Source of the DNA: Phycisphaeraceae bacterium
Lineage (GTDB): Bacteria > Planctomycetota > Phycisphaerae > Phycisphaerales > Zrk34
Length of the DNA stretch: 20,152 bases
Direction of reading: 5' to 3'
Assembly (NCBI GenBank): GCA_028281485.1
Contig: JANQJT010000152.1
Location: 1 to 20,152 of the forward strand
Shown here: positions 8,021 through 15,227 of the stretch, in pieces
How the letters are laid out: each line of letters opens with the position of its first letter
How positions within the stretch are numbered: the stretch's first letter is position 1
The notes under the pieces: generated by a model
Told to the model about the DNA's origin: nothing
The model's database searches: none
Seen by the model: only the letters and a program-made list of their open reading frames with translations
Translations under genes and position numbers: made by a program

Positions 8021-8155
8021 CTACGGTCCGCCCGTGTCCCACTTGCCGTTACCGTTGGTGTGAACCAGTCGCTCAAAACCGATGCGCACACACACCACGG
8101 CCGCCTGCATCGTGGCGTAACGCGGGGTCGAGATGGTCTGCGTGTTGCGTTTCAT
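8021..8155 (-). CDS. Small 44-residue protein of unknown function
   Basis: This short frame starts with ATG at 8153-8155 and ends with TAG at 8021-8023. It has an AGGAG ribosome binding site (8164-8168) with 8 bases spacing, a sigma70-like promoter 50-75 bases upstream and a perfect intrinsic terminator just downstream: a complete single-gene transcription unit. The peptide is basic at the N-terminus (MKRNTQTISTPRYA), has a short mildly hydrophobic centre (AAVVCVRIGF) and ends in a glycine/aspartate-rich tail (HTNGNGKWDTGGP). There is one cysteine. I recognise no family. It could be a secreted or membrane-associated small protein, a leader peptide for the downstream acetyltransferases, or a peptide substrate. 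The function is not known. Confidence 0.6.
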   Translation of the reverse strand: MKRNTQTISTPRYATMQAAVVCVRIGFERLVHTNGNGKWDTGGP

Positions 8156-8203
8156 GGCTTCTACTCCTGGCACAACGCGTGCCGGCTACGAGCTAAGACG
8201 ACA

Positions 8204-8231
8204 AACATATCGTCCCATTTCACACGGTCAA
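8204..8231 (-). promoter_or_regulatory. Sigma70-like promoter of the 44-codon gene
   Basis: On the minus strand TTGACC (8226-8231; five of six consensus matches) is followed after 16 bases by TATGTT (8204-8209; four of six). Transcription would start near 8197, giving a leader of about 40 bases that contains the AGGAG site. It may also serve the four acetyltransferase genes if the terminator at 7961-7990 is leaky or regulated. Confidence 0.55.
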
Positions 8232-8296
8232 TGAAAAAATCTGAAAATGTGACAAATCCCCAAATGGTCCGGTCTCGCCCATCCATGCGGCCCCAT

Positions 8297-9247
8297 TCAC
8301 GCCGTCAGCCGCTGCAACTGCTCAGCCGTCATCGGGTATTCGCCCAGCTTTTCGGTTGAGGTCTTGTCGCCCTGACCGGTCACTTCCTTCAGTTCCATGT
8401 GCCCCGCCCGGCAGCACTTGCACCGCACCGCGTCCACCTGAACCCGCGACGTGATCTTCCCCGCCTCCTTCGATGACAGGCCATTCGCCTTCAATATCCC
8501 CTGCACGTCATCGACATCCCCCGTCTCCGCCAGCCGCATCAGGTTGTTGACCACTGCCGCGTTGCCCTCAAGCATCTGCTCCGCGTTCGCCCGCATGTCT
8601 TCATCACCGGGCTTGTTCTTCTGCAGCTTCTTTGCTGCCTTCACATCCACACCCAGCGGCAGGAAAGTCACCGTCTTGCGCTTCATGTACAGCCGACACG
8701 TTTCGCAGTACGGCACGTTCCAAAGCAGAATCGGCGCGATCAACCCGCCCCCGATAAAGCCCAAGACCTCGAGCGCACGGATCCCGTACCCCCACGCCCC
8801 CAGCGGCTCGCCGTATCCATCGCCACCCTCCTTCTCGAACGCTATCCCGCGTGTCACCGTGTCGTAATACTCAAAGAACGACATCTCCTGTTCGAAGTAC
8901 GGCTTGGCCATGCGATAGTCGATGCTCCAACTCATCCAGTACGTCGCGATCTGCAGCAGCACCACCACCGCCAAGATGCCCCCGCCAATCTTCGCACCCG
9001 TCTTCCACGACATCAGCCCGTAACCGCTCCCGGCCGCAAGACCCACGATCAGCGCACCGGCCGGGAAGATGAACATGATGTACAAACCCATCGGATCGAA
9101 CTCGGTGTTCCACGCGATCACCGCCGACAGCGCCATCGTCGCGGCGCTGGTCACCAGCCCAGCCACAATGACCAGCACGCCCGGCTTCTTCGTCGCCGCG
9201 GCGGCTTCATCCATCGCCATTCGATCGTCGATCGGTTCGTTTTGCAT
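8297..9247 (-). CDS. Four-helix membrane protein with CxxC and CxCC clusters
   Basis: This 316-residue protein has hydrophobic segments at about 22-45, 53-72, 85-104 and 158-176, then a soluble C-terminal half. One cysteine pair, CETC, lies at 181-184 just after the last helix; a second cluster, CKCC, is at 276-279 beyond a charged helical region (200-265). The two clusters could together bind one zinc ion, as in a split zinc ribbon. The helical stretch between them (MRANAEQMLEGNAAVVNNLM and on) is unremarkable. The start is supported by GGAGG five bases upstream. I do not recognise the family and assign no function. It appears to be transcribed alone: the upstream gap holds a candidate promoter and the downstream small gene has its own. 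Confidence 0.75.
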   Translation of the reverse strand: MQNEPIDDRMAMDEAAAATKKPGVLVIVAGLVTSAATMALSAVIAWNTEFDPMGLYIMFIFPAGALIVGLAAGSGYGLMSWKTGAKIGGGILAVVVLLQIATYWMSWSIDYRMAKPYFEQEMSFFEYYDTVTRGIAFEKEGGDGYGEPLGAWGYGIRALEVLGFIGGGLIAPILLWNVPYCETCRLYMKRKTVTFLPLGVDVKAAKKLQKNKPGDEDMRANAEQMLEGNAAVVNNLMRLAETGDVDDVQGILKANGLSSKEAGKITSRVQVDAVRCKCCRAGHMELKEVTGQGDKTSTEKLGEYPMTAEQLQRLTA

Positions 9248-9287
9248 GTCGACCTCCGGGACCTCAGAAAAGAGAAGATGACGACAA

Positions 9288-9316
9288 ATTGTACCGCCCC
9301 GCGCTTTTGACGGAAA
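9288..9316 (-). promoter_or_regulatory. Candidate promoter for the four-helix membrane protein
   Basis: On the minus strand a good -10 box TACAAT (9288-9293; five of six) lies 17 bases after a weak -35 TTTCCG (9311-9316). The leader would be about 33 bases and would include the GGAGG site. Confidence 0.4.
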
Positions 9317-9425
9317 TCAAATCCCCATCACAGCCCTCGCAGCCACGAAAGGGCGGATTGCCCCTTATTTCCTCCAAGAAGATATGACAGTCACACGATG
9401 ACGTAACCTGTTCACGGCCTGACAC

Positions 9426-9444
9426 ACGAAAGCCGGGCTTTCGT
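9426..9444. repeat. Inverted repeat at the end of the DUF418 gene
   Basis: ACGAAAGC and GCTTTCGT form an 8-bp stem with a 3-base loop that reaches into the stop codon of the DUF418 gene. No T-run follows on either strand, so it is a weak terminator candidate at best; it may simply help end or protect the minus-strand message. Confidence 0.3.
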
Positions 9445-10679
9445 TACGCCCGCAACATCGTCGGTCGCTTGCCGTACGAAGCCCACCGCCACGCCGCCTC
9501 CAGCGGCCCCATCCGGAACCGCTTCAGCCACCACACCGACAAGCCGACCTGCAACGCCCACACCGCGACCACCACGCCCACCTGCGCCGTCCAACTCACG
9601 CGCCCGAACCACCCCAGGTTGTGCACCGTGCCGTAGAACAGCAACGTGCAGATCACCGTCTGTCCGATGTAGTTCGTCAGCGCCGTGCGACCCACCGCCG
9701 CCAACGGTCCCAATACCCGCGGCACGCCACCCCGACACACCAGCATGATCACCCCCACGTAACCCAACGCCAGCAACACGCTGCCCCAGTAGTTGTACTG
9801 CGAACCGATGAACACGTATGACACGGTAGCCCGCGCGCTCGCGGGGTATTGAATCAACCCCCACACGATCAGCGGAACGCCGAGCAGGATCGCTGACACG
9901 ATCAAGCCAAGGTAAGCGCGTCGCGATGCCTGACCGTTGAGCACGCCGAGCTTCATCAACCCCATGCCCAACAGCATCAGCCCGGTCACGCGCCACAGCA
10001 GGTAGAAAAGGAACGTCACCGTGTGCATCTTGATCGAGGCCGGCACGCGATGCGACATCTGCGCCAGCCAGCCCCCGCGATAAGCAGCGGTCTCGTCAGC
10101 CAATACCTCGGTTGGCGGATTGAACAATAGACTCATGTCTGCCTGCGCCTCGGCCGGCCAGTACGCATAGCTCCACCCGCTCAGCAAGCTGATCCCACTA
10201 CCGATTCCCAGAAAACCCAGGCCCAGAACGATCAACAGAATCGGCCCACGCCGACGCAACAGAAACACCCACAACCCGCACACCGCGTAAGACACCAGGA
10301 TGTCGCCGTACCACAGCGCGTACGCGTGGATCAGGCCGATGACCAACAAACCCGCCATCCGCCGGTAATGCAATCCCGCCGAACGCAGCCCCGCCGCGTC
10401 ACGACGCTCGTACATCAGCACCACGCCCGCACCGAACAGCATCGAAAAGATCGTCATGAACTTGTAGCTGCACAGCAGTTGACCAAGCCACCACACCACC
10501 GCGTCCAGCCCGCTTAGCGGCCCGGCCGCTTCGGGATTGAAGAACACCGCCTCCAACATGCAAAACATGCTGATGTTCATCGTGAGGATGCCCAGCAGCG
10601 CAAAACCCCTGAGCACGTCGATGGACACGATGCGTTCACCCGCCGGCGTAGGCCCGGCTCCGTTGTTTGTTGCGTGCAT
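9444..10679 (-). CDS. DUF418 (YeiB-like) polytopic membrane protein
   Basis: A 411-residue protein with about ten hydrophobic segments. The N-terminal signature ERIVSIDVLRGFALLGIL, followed by MNISMF and FMTIFSMLFGAGVVLMYERR, is that of the YeiB/DUF418 family. So is GLIHAYALWYGDILVSYAV in the middle. The C-terminal DUF418 domain has the expected GRTALTNYIGQ, an FY motif, the Q-x-x-x-S-x-W-W pattern and RMGPLEAAWRWASYGKRP. Members are inner-membrane proteins sometimes grouped with acyltransferase-3-like proteins; their reaction is not established, so no substrate is given. The gene follows leuB on the same strand with 127 bases between them, containing a possible leuB terminator, so it is probably a separate unit. 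Confidence 0.88.
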   Translation of the reverse strand: MHATNNGAGPTPAGERIVSIDVLRGFALLGILTMNISMFCMLEAVFFNPEAAGPLSGLDAVVWWLGQLLCSYKFMTIFSMLFGAGVVLMYERRDAAGLRSAGLHYRRMAGLLVIGLIHAYALWYGDILVSYAVCGLWVFLLRRRGPILLIVLGLGFLGIGSGISLLSGWSYAYWPAEAQADMSLLFNPPTEVLADETAAYRGGWLAQMSHRVPASIKMHTVTFLFYLLWRVTGLMLLGMGLMKLGVLNGQASRRAYLGLIVSAILLGVPLIVWGLIQYPASARATVSYVFIGSQYNYWGSVLLALGYVGVIMLVCRGGVPRVLGPLAAVGRTALTNYIGQTVICTLLFYGTVHNLGWFGRVSWTAQVGVVVAVWALQVGLSVWWLKRFRMGPLEAAWRWASYGKRPTMLRA

Positions 10680-10738
10680 GCCGATTCGATCCTGTAATCA
10701 GTGCGACCCGATTAACAACGCGGAATAGCAAGCAAGAA

Positions 10739-10762
10739 CACGAGACAAGACCCCGTCTCGTG
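10739..10762 (-). terminator. Possible terminator downstream of leuB
   Basis: CACGAGAC and GTCTCGTG form an 8-bp stem around an 8-base loop, followed on the minus strand by the T-rich TTCTTGCTTGCT. The T-run is interrupted, so termination may be partial and leuB may read through into the DUF418 gene. Confidence 0.4.
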
Positions 10763-10806
10763 GCGATAGACGATACGCCCCGGTAACCGTTGCACACAAC
10801 AACGAA

Positions 10807-11895
10807 TTACCCCAGCGCATCGATGATCATCGAGCCGACCTCGTCGCACTTGTAGCCGCTGCGATCCAGGCCCTTGCCCGCGAAGTTCGGCGTGCTCGCC
10901 TGCACCGCCGCGCCGATCATCTCGCCGGTTTTCACCGCCGACGCGTCGTCCTTGATCCGACCCACCTCACGCAGCAACAACCCCATCGAGTCGATCGCCG
11001 CGATCGGGTTGGCCAGGTTCTGACCCGCGATGTCCGGGGCGCTGCCGTGCACCGGTTCGAACATGCTCGGCGCCGCGCCGTCGGGATTCAGGTTCCCGCT
11101 GGCCGCGATGCCCATACCGCCCGCGATCGCCGCGCCCAGGTCCGTGATGATGTCGCCGAACATGTTCGGCACCACGATTACGTCGTACACCTCCGGCTTG
11201 GCCACCATGAACATGCAGCACGCATCGACATGGTTGTACGCCGTCGTCACGTCGTCGTACTCCGTAGCGATCTCTTCGAACGCGCGGTGCCAGGTGTCCC
11301 CGGCGAAGTTCAGCACGTTCGTCTTGTGCACCAGCGTCAGGTGCTTGCGCGGACGGGTCCGCGCCAACTCGAACGCGTAACGGACGCAGCGCTCCACGCC
11401 GAAACGCGTCGCCACCATCGTCTGATTCGCCACCTCCCGCGGCGTGCCCTTGCGCATGATCCCGCCCAAACCGCAATAGAGGTCCTCGGTGTTCTCACGC
11501 ACACACACGAAGTCGATGTCGTCCGAGGTCTTGTTGGCCAGCGGCGTGTCGATGCCGGGGTACAGCTTGACCGGCCGCAGGTTGATGTACTGGTCCAACT
11601 CGAAACGCAGACGCAGCAGGATTCCCTTCTCGATCACCCCGCCCGCCAGACGCGGGTCGTTGGGCTTGCCGCCCACCGCGCCCAGCACGATCGCGTCGTA
11701 CTCACGCAGCGCCAGGATGTCCGATTCGTCCAACACGTGACCGGTTTCCAGAAAGTGGTCGGCCGAGAACGGGAAATCGAACGTGTGAGTCTTCAGGCCC
11801 GTCGCGCTCGACGCCGCCTCCAGCACACGCAGCGCCTGCGCCGTCACCTCCGGACCGACCCCATCGCCGCCAATCACCGCCAGTTTCAAGCTCAT
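10807..11895 (-). CDS. leuB: 3-isopropylmalate dehydrogenase
   Basis: LeuB oxidises and decarboxylates 3-isopropylmalate to 2-oxoisocaproate with NAD+, the third step of leucine synthesis. The 362-residue protein shows the beta-decarboxylating dehydrogenase pattern: GDGVGPEV at the start, LRLRFELDQYINLRPVKLYP (95-113), RENTEDLY (133-140), HKTNVL (190-195) with the catalytic Lys191, NMFGDIITDLGA (244-255) and the NAD loop HGSAPDIAG (283-291), whose Asp favours NAD over NADP. The LRLRFELD and FAGDTWHRAF stretches are like actinobacterial LeuB rather than the E. coli type. The frame extends 28 codons further, but the ATG at 11895 has an AGGAG site seven bases upstream and gives the normal N-terminus. 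Tartrate or D-malate dehydrogenase is the main alternative. No other leucine gene is in the window. Confidence 0.88.
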   Translation of the reverse strand: MSLKLAVIGGDGVGPEVTAQALRVLEAASSATGLKTHTFDFPFSADHFLETGHVLDESDILALREYDAIVLGAVGGKPNDPRLAGGVIEKGILLRLRFELDQYINLRPVKLYPGIDTPLANKTSDDIDFVCVRENTEDLYCGLGGIMRKGTPREVANQTMVATRFGVERCVRYAFELARTRPRKHLTLVHKTNVLNFAGDTWHRAFEEIATEYDDVTTAYNHVDACCMFMVAKPEVYDVIVVPNMFGDIITDLGAAIAGGMGIAASGNLNPDGAAPSMFEPVHGSAPDIAGQNLANPIAAIDSMGLLLREVGRIKDDASAVKTGEMIGAAVQASTPNFAGKGLDRSGYKCDEVGSMIIDALG

Positions 11896-11902
11896 CGTTT
11901 CG

Positions 11903-11907
11903 CTCCT
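11903..11907 (-). promoter_or_regulatory. Ribosome binding site that sets the leuB start
   Basis: AGGAG on the minus strand, 7 bases before the ATG at 11895. It decides for the shorter protein rather than the frame open to 11979. Confidence 0.7.
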
Positions 11908-11923
11908 GCTGTTCGAGCCACAC

Positions 11924-11952
11924 ACCTTAGCAGCGCCCGGCCCGACACCCAA
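11924..11952 (-). promoter_or_regulatory. Weak candidate promoter for leuB
   Basis: TTGGGT (11947-11952) and TAAGGT (11924-11929) on the minus strand with 17 bases between. Both boxes match the consensus poorly. The position between the sulfatase terminator and the leuB ribosome binding site is right, which is the main argument for it. Confidence 0.3.
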
Positions 11953-11992
11953 CCCCAGGAACGCAAGCCCCGGTGTCACCCACCGCCCAATG

Positions 11993-12021
11993 AAAAACCG
12001 GGCGAACAGGTGTTCGCCCGG
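11993..12021 (-). terminator. Intrinsic terminator of the sulfatase gene
   Basis: A perfect 10-bp stem (arms 12012-12021 and 11998-12007, loop 12008-12011) is followed on the minus strand by five T residues (complement of 11993-11997). It lies 27 bases after the sulfatase stop codon and separates that gene from leuB. Confidence 0.85.
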
Positions 12022-12047
12022 TGAGTTATCGAAACGGTATGGGTCGC

Positions 12048-14714
12048 TTACGACCGCACGCGCCGGCGGACCAGCGCCATCGCGCCCAAGCCCAACAGCA
12101 GCGCCGTGGTCGGCTCGGGGATGCCGCCGCCACCCGTGCCCGGGTCGCCGTCGTCCGGCGTGTTGTCGACCAGCCAGTTCAGCGTCAACAACGCGAGGTC
12201 AGTGGGGTTGACGACGCCGTTGCCGTCGAAGTCACCGTTGGCCCAGCCGCCGGGCCCCAGCCAGCTCAGCGTCAGCGCCGCCAGGTCTGTCGGGTTCACG
12301 ATGTAGTCCAGGTTGGCGTCGCCGTACTCGGTGTGCAGGTGCACACGGACCAGCTCGTCTACGTCGGCCTGGTCGGCGTCGCCGTCGAGATCGACATCCA
12401 GCGCCGCGTTGCCGAGACCCGCGTAGACCGCGTCGATGTCGCCGGCGTCGAGCGTGTCGCTCTCGTCGAAGTCCAACAGGTAGTTCTGGATGTTGTCGAT
12501 CGCCAAAGCCACCGAGATGCTATCGAAGAGGATGCCGCCGCCGGTCGCCGGGTTGCCGCTGAACGCGAGCGTCGTGCCGGCGGTGATGAGGATCTCCTCC
12601 TGCTGCAGCATGCCGAACTCGACCAGCAACGGCGTCGCCGCGCCGCTGGACGTGGTGTACGTCAGCGAGTTGCTTGTCACCACGTAGCTGCCCGAGTACC
12701 CGGTCAGCCCCGCGAACGGGTTGTCGCCGGAGACGAAATCCAACCGCATCGACTCGCTGCCATTGGTGCTGAGCGCGCCGACGAGGATGCTCTTGAGCAG
12801 CACGTCTTCGTCGAACGAGAAGTGCAGCGCCTCGGGCGTGCTCAGCGTGCCGTCCACACGGCGTACGGTTGAGGCGTCGCCGCTGTCCAGGTCCGAGTCC
12901 ACACCCACGCCCGTCTCGTTGGCGTCGAGCACGGCGTTGCTGCCGATCGCGGTCAGCGTCAGCGTGATGTCGTTCTCGGTGATTTGAACCGACGTGTTGC
13001 CGTCGAAGAACGCCGCGCCCTGCGCCGTCTCGTTGGTCTCGAAGGTCATGCGCGGGGTGTGGTGGACCGTGTCGGTCTCGGGGCCGCTGCTGCCGAACTT
13101 CGGATAGATCGCGTTCGTGTCGTTGAGGAACTTGTTCAGGTCCCACGCAGCACGCGCGCCGCGCTTGAAGTCCAGCCCGCTCAGTGAGCCATCCGCCAGG
13201 TTGTTCGCCTCGCCGATGTCGGCGTTCAGGTTGAACATCAGGAACGCGCCGGGATCGCCGGCGTAGCTGGCGTCCTCGGAATACTGCTGCTCCTCGTAGA
13301 AGTACATCAGCTTGACCTGCTCGTTGCCGAACCGGCGGTTGATCGTCGAGGTTGGCTTGGAGCGGCTGTCGAGGTAGCCGGGGAAGTGGAAGAAGATCGA
13401 GTCACGCTCGAGCTCGGTCTTGCTGCCGTCGAGGAAGCCGGCCAAAGACTCGCCGTCCACCGGGTGCGTGCTCGAATCCGGCAGCGCCGAGCCGGTCAGC
13501 TCCGCGTACGTCTGGTACAGGTCGACCACGTGCACCGCGTTGTCGTAGGTCGTGCCCTCGTCAGCCGCGTCGATGATGCCCGGCGCCCAGAAGATCATGG
13601 GCACGCGGATGCCGCCCTCGTCCTGCGAGCCCTTGCGGCCCTTCAGCGGCGCGTTGTCGGTCGGGCCCTCGTGGCCGCCGTTGTCGCTGGTGAAGACGAT
13701 CACGGTGTTGTTGGCGATGCTGTCGGCGGTGTTGCCATCTCCGTTGGGATCGTGCACGAAGTCATACAGACGGGCGATGCCCTGGTCCATGCCCTCGAGG
13801 ATCGCGGCGTAGTTGTTGTTGCTGTGGCGAGGATCGCTGGAGGAAATGCCGTTCCACTTCGTGTCCAGGTCATCGCGGGCCACGTTGTTGTTGATCGGCG
13901 TGTGCACGGCGTGGAAGCCGACGTTGACGAAGAACGGGTTGCCGGCGGTGACCTCGGTGTCCATGAAGTCCAACGCGCCGTCGACGGTGGCGTCGGTCAG
14001 GTGCTTGCGGTCGCCGTGCTGATCACCTCCCTGCCAGAGCACGTCGGGATTGTTGCCGGTCGCATAGGGCGCCAGGTTGTCATCGACGTACTGTTGGGTG
14101 TATGGCGTGCCGTAGGTGTCCATGCTCGAGCTGACGCGGTTATCGAAGACGCCCGAGCCGTCCGCGTGATAGTTTTGGTCCGGGCTGCCGGTTTCGTTGC
14201 CGCCGATGTTCACATCGAAGCCGTGGAACGTGGTGATGTCGCCGGAGTTGGCCGACGCGTGGAACTTGCCCACGTGGGCCGTGCGGTAACCATTGGACTG
14301 GAGTGTTTCGCCCAGCGTAATCGCGTTGTGTTCGATGTGATCCAGGTCATTGGCTGCGGTCAGGATGCCGCTGCCGCGGTTCAGGCCGTCCACGTTGTGC
14401 ACGCCCGTACGCGTGGGGTATTGGCCGGTGAAGACCGTCGCGCGGGTCGGCTCGCAGTTCTGGATCGCGTACGCGCTGGTAAACGAGATGCCCTCATCGG
14501 CCAGGCGGTCGATGTTGGGCGTCTGATAGTAGGTCGACGCGTTGCCCAGATTGGCCAGATTGCTCGACAGGTCCACCCAGCTCAGATCGTCAGCGATGAT
14601 CTGGATGATGTTGACCTGAGCCTTGGCGCTGGTGCCCGTCATCAGGGTGATGCCGAACAATGCCGCGCAAACAAGAGTTCGCACGACGCGATGGGGTGTC
14701 GATACATGTACCAC
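12048..14714 (-). CDS. Secreted sulfatase with EF-hand/dockerin-like repeats and PEP-CTERM tail
   Basis: An 888-residue exported type I sulfatase. A signal peptide (basic start, hydrophobic 11-28, likely cut after Ala32 in SAKA) is followed at once by the alkaline phosphatase-like fold: metal-binding D42-D43, the formylglycine motif C87-E-P-T-R91, K150/H152 in HVGKFH, H268/H271, D344-N345 and K358/K361. The CxPxR core is kept, so a maturase could convert Cys87 to formylglycine. Residues about 390-745 include a beta-rich region of unclear family. At 747-848 are two pairs of calcium-loop repeats (LDFDESDTLDAGDIDAVYAG; GDANLDYIVNPTDLAALTL; NGDFDGNGVVNPTDLALL), like type I dockerin or EF-hand repeats. 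The last 24 residues (IPEPTTALLLGLGAM...RRRVRS) are a PEP-CTERM sorting signal. It probably desulfates an algal or other sulfated polysaccharide at the cell surface; the substrate is inferred. Confidence 0.92.
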   Translation of the reverse strand: MVHVSTPHRVVRTLVCAALFGITLMTGTSAKAQVNIIQIIADDLSWVDLSSNLANLGNASTYYQTPNIDRLADEGISFTSAYAIQNCEPTRATVFTGQYPTRTGVHNVDGLNRGSGILTAANDLDHIEHNAITLGETLQSNGYRTAHVGKFHASANSGDITTFHGFDVNIGGNETGSPDQNYHADGSGVFDNRVSSSMDTYGTPYTQQYVDDNLAPYATGNNPDVLWQGGDQHGDRKHLTDATVDGALDFMDTEVTAGNPFFVNVGFHAVHTPINNNVARDDLDTKWNGISSSDPRHSNNNYAAILEGMDQGIARLYDFVHDPNGDGNTADSIANNTVIVFTSDNGGHEGPTDNAPLKGRKGSQDEGGIRVPMIFWAPGIIDAADEGTTYDNAVHVVDLYQTYAELTGSALPDSSTHPVDGESLAGFLDGSKTELERDSIFFHFPGYLDSRSKPTSTINRRFGNEQVKLMYFYEEQQYSEDASYAGDPGAFLMFNLNADIGEANNLADGSLSGLDFKRGARAAWDLNKFLNDTNAIYPKFGSSGPETDTVHHTPRMTFETNETAQGAAFFDGNTSVQITENDITLTLTAIGSNAVLDANETGVGVDSDLDSGDASTVRRVDGTLSTPEALHFSFDEDVLLKSILVGALSTNGSESMRLDFVSGDNPFAGLTGYSGSYVVTSNSLTYTTSSGAATPLLVEFGMLQQEEILITAGTTLAFSGNPATGGGILFDSISVALAIDNIQNYLLDFDESDTLDAGDIDAVYAGLGNAALDVDLDGDADQADVDELVRVHLHTEYGDANLDYIVNPTDLAALTLSWLGPGGWANGDFDGNGVVNPTDLALLTLNWLVDNTPDDGDPGTGGGGIPEPTTALLLGLGAMALVRRRVRS

Positions 14715-14721
14715 GGGGTAT

Positions 14722-14728
14722 CCTCCTT
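14722..14728 (-). promoter_or_regulatory. Strong ribosome binding site for the sulfatase GTG start
   Basis: AAGGAGG lies 7 bases before the GTG at 14712-14714. It shows that this gene starts with GTG; there is no in-frame ATG at a better distance. Confidence 0.8.
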
Positions 14729-14744
14729 AGGCCCTCATAGTTGA

Positions 14745-14996
14745 TTCTAGGAATCGTTGCGTCTCAAAGCGTCGGACACGCGATAAAGACCGCGTCTTCT
14801 GCCCCAGCCCTGAGCCTATGCCACTTAAAAATAGCACCTCAACCAACTTAGGGACGAGTCGGATCGGGAAAATCTCAAACATTTTCGCGCGCTTTACTTG
14901 GCCGAGGTGGGTCGCCAACCCCATTTTCTATAAGAAAAAACAGGGTGGAAAACCGCCGTGTCTTATCGTTAAGATTATGTGGAAAAGAGTCTTACA
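14745..14996. other. AT-richer intergenic stretch before the sulfatase
   Basis: No gene is seen here. The stretch is AT-richer than its surroundings and should hold the sulfatase promoter, but no -35/-10 pair stands out; TATAGA at about 14928-14933 (minus strand) has no matching -35. A short imperfect hairpin (14944-14957, one C-A mismatch) followed on the minus strand by six T residues (14935-14940) could be a decayed or weak terminator for the PEP-CTERM remnant upstream. Confidence 0.4.
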
Positions 14997-15227
14997 TCAT
15001 TTTCTGCGACGTCGAATCAGCCCAACTGCCCCCAAGCCCAACAGCAGGGGTGTGGTCGGCTCAGGAGCCGTCTAAATCTCGCCACCGGTCGAGTTATCGA
15101 ACAGCCAGTTCAGCGTCAGCGCCGCCAGGTTCGGTGGGGTTCACGATCTTGTCCAGGTCCGCGTCGCCGTACTCGGTGCCGAGATACTCACGCACCAGTT
15201 CGTCCACGTCGGTCTGGTCGGCGTCGC
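14997..15227 (-). pseudogene. Decayed C-terminal tail of a dockerin-like/PEP-CTERM protein
   Basis: On the minus strand this stretch encodes a tail closely related to the end of the sulfatase at 12048-14714. In one frame it reads DADQTDVDELVREYL, then TEYGDADLDKIVNPT, matching the sulfatase's DADQADVDELVRVHL and TEYGDANLDYIVNPT. An extra base near 15130 shifts the frame; the match then continues as LAALTLNWLFDNSTGGEI. A TAG at 15072-15074 interrupts it, after which APEPTTPLLLGLGAVGLIRR completes a PEP-CTERM signal up to the TGA at 14997. There is thus one frameshift and one nonsense codon in a 77-codon stretch. No start or catalytic domain is present: the upstream part of the parent gene has been replaced by the PEP-CTERM gene at 15188-15781. 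Confidence 0.85.

Noticed and set aside
13386..14744. Long plus-strand frame (452 codons) opposite the sulfatase
   Set aside because: It is a valine- and alanine-rich shadow of the sulfatase codons with no recognisable family and no ribosome binding site consistent with expression.
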